A DNA stretch of 64,000 bases from Warburgia ugandensis (taxonomy: Eukaryota > Streptophyta > Magnoliopsida > Canellales > Canellaceae), in the NCBI GenBank assembly GCA_035236585.1, contig CP141132.1, positions 45,945,880-46,009,879 of the forward strand. Direction: 5' to 3'. The translations under genes and the position numbers were made by a program. The notes beneath the pieces are model-generated. The model made no database searches. It was not told the origin of the DNA and was given only the letters and a program-made list of their open reading frames with translations. Of the stretch, positions 45,934 through 55,399 are shown one piece after another. How positions within the stretch are numbered: position 1 is the stretch's first letter; every line of letters starts with the position of its first letter.

Positions 45934-47330
45934 TCACCCTCCCCTAGTAGCTTCACCTTGTCCTCAAGGTGGAAGGAGGGAAATTGAGTATCTAAAACAG
46001 TATAGAGTTCCCAAGTATTGTCACATTTAGGTAGATGCTCCCACTTCACCAAGACGTCCTTTCTAACCATTCAACAAGGTTCTGATCTTTTTGATAGCTT
46101 CCGGTTGAACGACTAGTTCCAACTCCTTAATCAAACTAGAAGGTAGGGGCTGAGCATGGGCGGAGTTTGACAAGGCCTGTTTGAGTTGGGAAACATGGAA
46201 AACAAGATGGATTCGGGTAGTGGGTGGTAAATCCAAACGATATGCCACTTCTCCCATGCGTTCCAGCATTGGGTAAGGGCCATAGAACCTGGGGCTTAGA
46301 TTCTCATTTTGTGTCTTTGCCAACTTCTTGAACTCAAAAGGTTGTAACTTGAGAAAGACCAATTCCCCAATTTTAAACTGAACATCCCAACGTTTTTTGT
46401 TTGCTTGAGACTTCATTCTAGCTTTGGGCGACCAGTAAGTTATCTTTTAATTCTTGTAAGATAACATTTCTATCCCGGAGTTGCTGATTTACTGCCTCCA
46501 CCACAGAACATTCATCCAAGAGGCATAATAACGTGGGTGATTCTCTTCCATAAAGGGCCTTGAACGGGGACATTCCAACAGCACTTTGAAAGGTAGTGTT
46601 ATACTAGAATTCAGCCCAAGGTATCTACTGGGGCCATCGCTTAGGATGATTTGAAGTGAAGCAATGTAAACAGGTCTCTAGGCATCGATTGACCACTTCA
46701 GCTTACCCATCAGTTTGCGGATGATAGGTAGTGCTTATCTTTAGCATCGTTCCCACTATCTTGAATAGTTCTGTCCAAAACTGACTGATAAAGAGGCGAT
46801 CCCTATCAGATATTATTGAACGAGGATACCTGTGTAATTGGACAATCTCTTTAGCAAAGAGAGTAGCAACCTCTTAAGCAAAAAACGGATGTCCTAAGGC
46901 CAGGAAATGACTGTATTTAGAGAGGCGGTCCACCAGCACAAGGATTGTACCCACCCCCTGTGATTTGGGTAAGCCCCCAATAAAGTCCATGGACAGGTCA
47001 TCCCAAACTTGATTCGGAATAGGTAGAGGCTGAAGAAGTCCCCCTGGTTTCAGCACTTGGTATTTGTTTATTTGACATGTGTCGCAAGTAGCCACAAACT
47101 TCTGGACGTCCCTCCTCATTGCATTCCAAAATACAATATTGATAGCCTCTTGAATGTACAGAAGAATCCTGAATGTCCACTAGCTAGGGTTGAGTGGAAT
47201 TCATTGAGTAAGGTGGGAATTCTAGGAGAAGTCTTCGGAATGACCAACCTACCGTGGAACTGTAAACATCCATTTCTCAATGAAAATCCTTCATGACTGC
47301 TTGGATCGACTAGAAGGTCCTGCATTATAG
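45840..47330 (-). pseudogene. Integrase and chromodomain of the chromovirus
   Basis: The minus-strand integrase zinc-binding region (EFHSTLASGHSGFFCTFKRL, near 47220-47160) is followed by CDTCQINKYQ and the catalytic-core start WDDLSMDFIGGLPKSQG (near 47010-46960). The core is broken between 46870 and 46420. The C-terminal part (NLSPRFYGPYPMLERMGEVA, 46416-46063) carries the GPY-type module. A chromodomain (VLVKWEHLPKCDNTWE, near 46055-46005) then runs almost to the LTR; in relatives it directs insertion to heterochromatin. There are at least two frame breaks. Confidence 0.83.
45934..45952 (-). promoter_or_regulatory. Polypurine tract of the chromovirus
   Basis: The minus strand reads CTACTAGGGGAGGGTGA immediately before the 3' LTR starts at 45933, the position of the plus-strand primer in reverse transcription. 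Confidence 0.75.
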
Positions 47331-48211
47331 ATCTAAGGCTCGCGTCCTATTGTATCTCCTTTTCCAGTCCTAAAAATCCCTGGCACTGGGCAGTAGAGAG
47401 GGCCATCAGGTTGCATTCCGAACTTGCTAGGGAAACATCTTGGGGCTTGGAAGAATCTCTAGGAGTGCCAACGTCACACTTTCGAGAAAGAGCGTCTGCA
47501 ACTCTGTTCTGATTTCCTGGCTTGTACTGGATTTCAAAATCAAACCTGATTAGTTTGATTAGCCACTTCTGCTATTCATTGTTAAGTACCCGTTGATCCA
47601 GTAAGAACTGAAGGCTTCTTTGATCTGTTCGGATAGTGAATTGCCTGCCCAAGATGTAGTGACGCCACTTTTGTATTGCTAGCACCACTACCATAAGCTC
47701 CCTCTCGTATACTAACTTTGATTGAGCGCATGGAGCAAGAGCTTGACTGAAGAAGGCAATGGGTCTCCCTTCCTACATGAGGACAGCCCCAATTCCCTTG
47801 CCCGAAGCATCCGTTGCCAGAACAAACAGGTTACTAAAGTTAGGAATGGCCAGCACCGAAATAGAAGTCATAGCCTTTTTTAACTCATTGAACACTACTT
47901 GTGCCTCAAGGGTCCATTTGAAGCCATCCTACTTAAGTAGGTTGGTCAGTGGCGCTGCCATTATTCCATAGTTTCTAACGAATTTGCAGTAATAACCCAT
48001 GAGGCCCAGAAATCCCCATAATGCTCTAACATCTTGTGGAGCAGGCCAGTTGAGCATGCATTCAACATTAGAGTTTTTAGCTACGCCCCCTCTGCCGATA
48101 TCACATGGCCTAGGTACTCCAGTGTAGGTTGGGCAAAACAACACTTCTTTTTATTAACAACTAGTTTATGAGATCCCAAAATCTGTAAGACGGTGGTTAA
48201 AAGCTCCAAAT
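47331..48211 (-). pseudogene. Reverse transcriptase end and RNase H of the chromovirus (left of LINE insertion)
   Basis: The minus strand resumes at the LINE junction with DLHLELLTTVLQILGSHKLV and continues AQPTLEYLGHVISAEGV and LWGFLGLMGYYCKFVRNYGI (48144-47929), the end of reverse transcriptase and start of RNase H. RNase H blocks follow to about 47400 ([11 protein letters not shown] near 47505-47475). The frame is interrupted several times. It connects with 51796-52340 across the LINE. Confidence 0.78.
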
Positions 48212-48339
48212 GCAGATCTATATCATCATCATCATCATCAAGACCTTATCCCAATTAGGGGGTCGGCCACATGAATCTTATTCCTCCATTCCACTCTATT
48301 AAATACCATGGCTTCATTTAGTCTCAAAGTTTTTAAATC

Positions 48340-49442
48340 TTACCTCACCACTTCTATCCACGTTCTTTTGGGCCTTCCCCTTGCCCTTTTAGAACCTTCA
48401 ACTTGTATTGCCTCACTCCTTCTAATTGGTACCGTTGTTAGCCTCCTTTGAACATGTCCAAACCATCTAAGTCTAATCTCTCTCATCTTGTTACCTATTG
48501 GTGATATTCTTAAATTTCCTCTAATATTTTCATTTCTAATTCTATCTTTTCTTGTCTTACCACACATCCATCTCAACATCCTCATTTCTGCGACACTCAG
48601 CCTATGAGTATGATGTTCCTTAACTGCCCAACACTCTGATCCATAGAGCATGGCCGGCCTTACAGCCATTCTATAGAATTTTCCCTTTAGTTTGAGTGGC
48701 ACCCGCCGATCACATAAAACACCCGATGCACATCTCCATTTGTTCCAACCCGCTTGGATTCTCTGAGTAACCTCCCTCTCAATCTCTCCACTCTCATGGA
48801 TCAATGATCCTAAGTATCGGAAGTGGTCTCTCATGGGGACCTCTTAGTTATCAATCTTGACTGGTGCTCCACTCCTACTCTCCTTGCTAAAATTACATTC
48901 CATATATTCTGTCTTAGTTCGGCTAATTTTAAATCCTTCCGATTCTAATGCTTCTCTCTATAACTCTAGCTTTATGTTTACACCCTCCCTTGTCTCATCA
49001 AATAGGACTATATCGTCTGCAAATAGCATGCACCAGGGAATCTCCTCATGCAGATGTTTTGTTAACTCATCCATAACTAATGTGAAAAGGTATGGAATCA
49101 ATGCAGATCCTTGGTGCAATCCGACAGTGATAGGAAAATCACCAGTCACGCCACTAGTGGTCTTAACATTTGTTACTGCTCCCTCATATATATCTTTAAT
49201 TATGTCTATATACCCCTAAGAAACTCCTTCAACACCCAACACCCTCCATATTACTCTCTAGGGACTCTATCATAAGCTTTCTCTAAGTCAATAAAGACCA
49301 TGTGTAGGTCTTTTCTCCTCTCCCTATATTTCTCTACTAATTGTCTTATTAAGAAAATTGCTTCCATGGTAGACCTCCCAGGCATGAAACCAAACTGATT
49401 CTCCGATACACTTGTTTCATGTCGTAGCCTCTTCTCAATCAC
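48340..49442 (-). pseudogene. RTE LINE reverse transcriptase, C-terminal half
   Basis: Minus-strand frames 49442-49251 (ENQFGFMPGRSTMEAIFLIR, then MVFIDLEKAYDRVPRE), 49149-48958 (GLHQGSALIPYLFTLVMDEL, catalytic CMLFADDIVLFDE intact) and 48834-48340 (FRYLGSLIHESGEIEREVTQ, AMLYGSECWAVKEHH) are colinear parts of one polymerase. Stops near 49250 and 48957 and around 48845 break it. Both catalytic Asp of FADD are kept. Confidence 0.85.
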
Positions 49443-49454
49443 TTTTTCAAAAAG

Positions 49455-51383
49455 TTACATGGTGTGGCTCATAAGTTTGATCCCTCGATAATTAGTGCAG
49501 CTCTGAATGTCTCCTTTATTCTTATAGATTGGTACAATAGAGCTTTTCCTCCACTCATCAGGCATTTTCTTTGATTTTATAATCTTGTTAAACAACTTGG
49601 TCAACCAAACTACCCCAATATCTCCCATATGCTTCCAAACCTCTATTGGTATACCATCAGGCCCCATGGCCTTTCCTGATTTCATCTTTCTCAAGGCCTC
49701 TTTTACTTCAAGCATTCTAATCCTACGTTCATATCTATAATATCCAGTGTTATTTAGATTTATAGTATTTTCAATCCCTATATTCTCAGGGCCATTGTCA
49801 TTTAACAATTTTTGGAAGTATATTTCCCACCTTTGTTTGATCTCAGCATCTTTGACTAATACCCTTTGATAATCGCTTCTAATGCACCTAACATGCTCTA
49901 AGTCCTTACTCTTCTGTTCTCTTCCTTTTGCAAGTTTAAACACATCTTTCTCACCTTCTCTTGTTCCTAGTCTATTATAGAGCTCATCATATGCTTTAAG
50001 TTTAGCCTCACTTACTATTCTCTTAGCAATGTTTTTAGCATTCTTATATTGTTCATAGTTTTCATTATTTATAATATTCTGCCATGCTTTAAAATGCATT
50101 CGTTTTTCTTTAATAGCTTTTTGCACTGTTTCATTCCACCACCATGTTTCCTTTGCTAATAACCTTTTACCTTTAGATACTCCTAAGACATCTTTTGCCA
50201 CTTTCTTAATGGACTCAGCCATATTAGTCCACATGGTATTTATTTCTATTTCATAATTCCAATTTCCTTCTACCATCAACTTATTTTTGAATGAGGTTAT
50301 TTTCTCTCCTTTTAAGTTCCACCACTTAGTTTTTGGATGTGTATTAAGTTCAGTTCTTTTACTCCATCTTTTGATATGAATATCCATAACCATTAACCTA
50401 TGTTGTGAGGTTAAACTCTCACCAGGTATCACCTTAGAATCCTTACATATAGATCGTTCATTATTCCTAAGTAGAAAAAAGTCTATTTGGCTTTTATGAA
50501 GTCCACTTTTAAAGGTTATTAAGTGTTCATCCCTCTTCTTAAAGAGTGTATTTGCAATGGATAGGTTATATGACAAAGCAAAATCGAGGATATTCTCCCC
50601 CATCTCGTTTCGTTCACCTATACCATACCCTCCGTGTATTCTATTATATCCTTCCTTATCTTTTCCTACATGGCCATTTAAGTCTGCTCCTATAAATATC
50701 CCCTCAGTATTGGGAATTTCTTGCATGACTCCCTCCATATCTTCCCAAAACTGTCTCTTAATTATATCTTGTAGCCCTACTTGTGGTGCATATGCACTTA
50801 TAATATTTATAATCTGCTCTCCTAGAATCATTTTTATTATTATAATTCTATCACTGATTCTTTTAACGTCCACAACTTTATCCTTTAATTCCTTATCCAC
50901 TATTATTCTTACGCCATTTCTATTATTTTCCTTTCCTACGTACCATAATTTATACCCATCTATTTCTCTAGCTTTAGCCCCTTTCCACTTGGTTTCTTAG
51001 ATACAAGCGATGTTGACTCTCCTACGTTTTATCGTGTCTACTAACTCCAAACTCTTACCTGTCAGTGTCCCTATATTCCATGTAGCGATGCGAATCTTAT
51101 GTTTTGGAGATATCCTATTTACTATCGCCTTTCTCGACCTCCATGGTATGAACCCATGTCCACTTTTCATTGCACCTGGGTTCTGATGCAGCGTGTCGCT
51201 TCCGAGGGGACGCTCTAGCAGCCCTTGCCCATTTTTCATTACACCTGGGATCCGATGTAGCGCGTCGCTTCTAGGAGAACGCGCTAGCAACCCTTGCCTA
51301 TTTTTCACCGCATCTGGGATCCAATGTAGCGCATCGCTTATGAGGAACGCCCTAGCTTGAGCGAATTTCAGTTTTCGATTCAT
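49455..51383 (-). pseudogene. RTE LINE endonuclease and N-terminal reverse transcriptase
   Basis: Frame 51383-50997 starts with MNRKLKFAQARAFLISDALH and carries three copies of a roughly 24-residue unit (SDALHRIPG-x-MKNGQGLL-like). It then enters the APE-type endonuclease (KIRIATWNIGTLTGKSLELV). A TAA (near 51000) replaces a Gln codon before ETKW. The frame 50900-49455 continues with endonuclease motifs (IISAYAPQVG, IFIGADLNGHVGK, SQIDFFLLRN, SLTSQHRLMVMDI) and the first reverse-transcriptase block (AMGPDGIPIEVWKHMG, WRKSSIVPIYKNKGDIQ), ending in TAA after MSHTM. Only single-base changes separate it from one continuous ORF. Confidence 0.87.
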
Positions 51384-51395
51384 GTAATGTTGGGG

Positions 51396-51775
51396 TTGCC
51401 ATAGTTTTTAAAAAGCTGAAGATGATTTTCATTAAAATCATCTTCAGCTTCACCCTTGCCAGCTGGCTACCTGACGCAAGGGTGGCCATATTTTAAGAAG
51501 CTGAAAATGATTTTCATTTTTTCCTCACAAACTAATATACAAATGCATATTTATTTGTAAGAAGGAAATAATAGAATCATCTTCAACTTCCCCCTTGCCG
51601 GCTAGCTACCTGACATAAGGGTTGCCATCTTTTAAGAAGCTGGAGATGATTTTCATTTCTTCCTCACGAACTAATATACAAATGCATATTCATTTGTAAG
51701 AAAGAAATAATAGAATCATCTTCAACTTCCCCCTTGCCGGCTGGCACCTGACACAAGACCCTCCTTTTTTATCTA
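51396..51775 (-). repeat. Tandem repeats in the 5' region of the RTE LINE
   Basis: Units beginning near 51396, 51483 and 51621 share TTTTAAGAAGCTG, GATGATTTTCATT and CCCTTGCCGGCTGGC-like blocks; the last two units are about 138 bp. They lie upstream of the ORF start on the minus strand, where other LINEs keep repeated promoter units. Confidence 0.7.
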
Positions 51776-51795
51776 GATGGGGCAGATCTATATCA

Positions 51796-52340
51796 GCACT
51801 ATAAATCAGTATGTCATATAAAAAAACTAGAACAAACTTACGGAGATGTTGATGGAAGATGTCGTTCATAAGAGATTGGAAGGTGGATGGGGCATTCGTC
51901 AAGCCGAAAGGCATGACCAAAAATTTATAGTGACCTTCATGTGTCCTGAACACGGTTTTAGCAACGTCTTCTTCCTTGATACAGATTTGGTAGTGATCGG
52001 ATTGGAGATCTAGCTTGGAGAAGATAGTAGCTCCTCCTAACTCATCCAGTAATTCATCGATCGTCAGTATGGAAAATTTATCGGGGATGGTGATCTTGTT
52101 TAAGGCCCGATAGTTGACGCAGAAACGCCAACCTCCATCCTTCTTCTTAACCAACAGTACCGGGCTTGAGTAGGGGCTTGTGCTATATCGAATAATGCCA
52201 GCTTCCCATAATTCCTTGATGATTCGTTCAATCTCATTTTTCTGACAGTGTGGGTACTGATAAGGCCGGATATTAGGTGGGGCATTGTCATGGACCCGAA
52301 TGGCGTGATCATGCGTGCAACTGACCGATAACTACAGTGG
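51796..52340 (-). pseudogene. Chromovirus reverse transcriptase, N-terminal part (right of LINE insertion)
   Basis: The minus strand has [20 protein letters not shown], then [40 protein letters not shown] and [20 protein letters not shown]. The catalytic box that should read F-x-DD is FLYDILIY: the first catalytic Asp is replaced by Tyr, so the enzyme would be inactive. The frame runs into the LINE target duplication after YSADI and resumes at 48211. Confidence 0.88.
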
Positions 52341-53990
52341 TTAGTTGAAGATATGAGAGTATTGTGCCAGGAGGGTCGACAGCTGTGGATGACTCATGGG
52401 TACCTGCGGCTCCTTATCGATCTGTAGCCCCTGATATTCAATCACATAACTCTCACCAGTGCTAGGCATGAGATGCTGCAAGGCTTTGAGGGATAACGAT
52501 GATCTTGACAAAGAGGGATCACCCCTGATGGTTATGCACCTGCCATGCACCGAAAATTGCATAGTAAGCTCACGGTAATTGGCTGAAACCTCTCCGAGGG
52601 TTTGTAACCATGCCATTCTGAGGACAATGTCAGTTCCCTCAAGTCGAAAAGGTGAAAATGGTGCTGGATCACTAACCCCGAAAGAAGCAAAATCATATCC
52701 CGGCAAACTCCATCTCCCCTGACACAGTGTCCATCCCCCACCTGAATGCCGAAGGGTTTGGTGTCGGTCACCGGAATCTACAGCTCGGTGACTAGCTTCC
52801 AAGCAATAAAGTTGTGTGACACCTCGGTGTCGACCAAAACCACCACCTTCCAATGACCCAAATATCCTCTCAGCTTCATGACGTCGGCTATTGACATCCC
52901 GACAATTGCTTGCATCGAGAGCTCCAATCGAGTTGCCTCCTCTTTGCGTAGAGCAGCTTCGGCTAAAGTCGGGGTTTCTGAGAACTCAGATTCATCTTCG
53001 TCCTCCGCTAGTATCAGCACCTGTAACTGACGGCTTTTGCATCGGTGTCCCGGTGAATACTTCTCGTTGCACTAGAAACATAATCCAAGGGCCCGTTTCT
53101 ACTGGAGCTCCCATTCGAATAATCGCCAGAAAGAATCGCGCTGGCCCGGAGAAGGGTCGACGGTGCAGGTGGATCGTTCTCCCCTCATCCCTGTTTCCTT
53201 CATCATTTCCAATGGGCTGGTTAGGGTTTGGGGAAGGAAATTCTAGATTTTCCCCTGTTGGCCGAATTCAAAGATAGGGCTCTTTAGTGAAGAGCCGTGG
53301 ACCCCCGACAACTTGAGCCTAGGTCCGCCTCTATTTCCATGGGCTCTCACTCAATCGAGGGCCGCATTTTTCTCCTCTACCTTCTACGCCAAATCCATAA
53401 GCCCAATTAAGGAGGCGGGTCGAAGCATCTTCACCTCAGCCTTAAGGTCCTCCTGCAGCCCGTTGTGAAAAGCCCCTTTGAGTAGATCGTCTGGCAAATC
53501 CACCAGAGGGCCCAACATCAACTCGAACTCCCGGTGATTGTCAGCGACCGAGGACCCTTGCCATAGTGCCAACAACACCTCATAGTTGTCGTCGAACTCT
53601 GATGGCCAGAATCTCTGGAGGAGGGCGGTCTAGAATAGGAGCCACGATTGGATCGGAGTATGGGAGTCTGTCTTGAGAAACCAGTGGAGGGCTTCTCCCT
53701 CTAAACAAATCGATGCCGCCGTCACTCTTTCGCTGTCGGTGAGTTGGTTGAGCTGAAAGTAGTGCTCCGCCCTACACAATCAGCCGTATGGGTCTTTTCC
53801 ATCAAAGACCAGAAGATCTAGCTTCCGGGGTTAAAGGTCGGTCCTCTGGTTGTCTGGTGTCACCAGCAACCCATTATTTCCTCCCAACGATTCATCGATT
53901 TCGGTTGCCTTAGGTCTTCCCTTCTCTACACTCTGATTAGGTAAAGTCTCCCTCTTCCCTTTACCACATCCAGCTCTGTATCTCCAACAA
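52341..53990 (-). pseudogene. Gag and protease of the chromovirus
   Basis: Minus-strand Gag pieces near 53900-53390 (ERVTAASICLEGEALHWFLK, then NHREFELMLGPLVDLPDDLL) precede a zinc-knuckle-like CNEKYSPGHRC (near 53075-53040) and the protease (53020-52780, HWKVVVLVDTEVSHNFIAWK). The protease active site should be D-T-G but reads D-T-E, which should abolish activity. The part after protease (LEGTDIVLRMAWLQTLGEVS) is in a shifted frame at 52853-52341. Several stops lie in Gag. Confidence 0.82.
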
Positions 53991-54124
53991 ATACTCTTCG
54001 ATGGCCGTCACATTGGTTTATAGCCATCCGACCTCATCTTTCATGCTTCCGAACTCTGCTTATATGCTTTCTAGTCTCCGTCTTTTCAAATCGAGTCCTT
54101 ATCATACCCCCACGACCAGACGAG

Positions 54125-54136
54125 GCTCTAATACCA
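54125..54136 (-). promoter_or_regulatory. Primer-binding site, tRNA-iMet (chromovirus)
   Basis: The minus strand reads TGGTATTAGAGC, one base from the usual TGGTATCAGAGC complement of initiator tRNA-Met, just inside the 5' LTR at 54138. Confidence 0.87.
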
Positions 54137-54137
54137 T

Positions 54138-54533
54138 TGATGGAGCTACTAGTCTGAACTTCTGTTACAACACCAGTAAAGAAGAGAATTCCAAGCTAGA
54201 GTTTATTTATATGATGAATTCAAATACAGTATGGAAATTGGCAACCCAATTACAAAGGTTAGAAAAAAGAACAGAAGGGCCAAGAACATAGGTCCTTCCC
54301 AGTCTCTCCCACTCTCCAATCCTTGGAGCCCTCTTTCTTCCCATGTACCTCCCCCTCTGCTTCCCTTCCATTCCCTTTTTCACCTCCCCTTCCTTAACCA
54401 TGTAACCACCTGCTTGTTATCCGTATAACAACTTGATTCCCGTCAATCATCTACCAACAGACTCCTGTAACAACCCTCTTTTTGTAGTAACTGCCTTCTC
54501 CTAGAATAGGCATGATATATTGATGATGTAACA
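54138..54533 (-). repeat. 5' LTR of the chromovirus (396 bp)
   Basis: On the + strand it runs from TGATGGAGC to GATGATGTAACA and is followed by the target duplication CATCC. It differs from the other LTR at about 16 positions by eye plus short indels. Confidence 0.9.
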
Positions 54534-54538
54534 CATCC

Positions 54539-55260
54539 ACTTAGAAGATGGATCACTCACCGGATTGAAAGTGTTCTTCTTATCATATGATTTAAAAGCA
54601 CCTTTCATAAAACCATCTTTTTGCTGCTTCTCAACAATGAAGGCCAATTTCTTACATTATTGAATGACCAGTACTATTAGAGTCATACTATGCCTCCAAT
54701 GTCTTCTCAACCCATCTAAGTGCTATGGTTTGCCTTTCTAGCTAAACCACATCCCTCTTAAGCATGAGGTATTCAAACTCCATTATATATTCCTCTACCC
54801 TAAAGTTCTCGTCTCAAGTTTTGGATCTTGAGGAACATTTCTATCATATAGTTCTCGAGTAGAAAATGTTTCTTGAGTTCCTCTTTTATTTTGTCCCAAC
54901 TTTTGACTTTAGTTCTCCATCTCTTACTCTTTGTTTCTTTAAATTATTCCACCAAAGCAAGGCATATTTCCTTAGTTTTGGAGCAACAAGCTTTACCTTG
55001 GAGTCTTCCTGGAAATCTTTATACTCAAAGACACGCTCGACTGTAAGTAGCCAATCAAGAAACTTGTCGGGCTGAAACATGCCCTTGAATTCAAGGACGT
55101 TTGTTTGCTCCAAAAAGATGAAAATCACGTTTTCTTTTCCTTGGAGCATTTCTCGATGACAATTTCTGACTTGATGCTCAGTTTTTTGAGGAAACAAAGT
55201 AGGAATCATCTAAGGATTCATTAGAAGCAACAAGCTCAGATTTCTAACATTTTTCTCCTT
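54539..55260 (-). pseudogene. Gag of the older minus-strand Ty3/Gypsy element
   Basis: The frame 55209-54886 reads EFKGMFQPDKFLDWLLTVER, then FEYKDFQEDSKVKLVAPKLR and LLWWNNLKKQR, a typical retrotransposon Gag. Downstream Gag sequence continues with breaks to the chromovirus insertion site at 54534. Its protease is at 44880-45420. Confidence 0.78.
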
Positions 55261-55399
55261 GGTTACTAAGCTGTTCAAAATGCCCTTCTAGTCATTCAAT
55301 TTGCTTCCTTAAATTGTCTATCTCTAAATCTTTAACATCCCTACCTATTGTAGCAATACGCTTTCCACGATATGCCATTGTAGAACTTTAGGAACATGC

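Larger units (their letters stand above)
48226..51781 (-). mobile_element. Nearly full-length RTE-type LINE with 14-bp target duplication
   Basis: GCAGATCTATATCA occurs at 48212-48225 and 51782-51795. The 3' end on the left has an ATC repeat (GAT on the minus strand) after CCCTAATTGGGATAAGGTCT, as in RTE elements. The minus strand encodes an APE-type endonuclease, then reverse transcriptase and a C-terminal region. The 5' end has tandem repeats (51396-51775). Length of about 3.56 kb fits a complete RTE. A few stops break the ORF, so it is probably dead but young. Confidence 0.9.
45532..54533 (-). mobile_element. Chromovirus (Ty3/Gypsy) with LTRs, target duplication CATCC and nested LINE
   Basis: LTRs at 45532-45933 and 54138-54533 are flanked by CATCC (45527-45531 and 54534-54538). 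Minus-strand order is 5' LTR, tRNA-iMet primer site, Gag with zinc knuckle, protease, reverse transcriptase, RNase H, integrase, chromodomain, polypurine tract, 3' LTR. An RTE LINE (48226-51781) sits inside reverse transcriptase; without it the element is about 5.4 kb, normal for the group. The LTRs differ at roughly 4% of positions by eye. Coding regions contain stops and changed active-site residues. The element itself is inserted in an older Gypsy element between Gag and protease. Confidence 0.93.
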
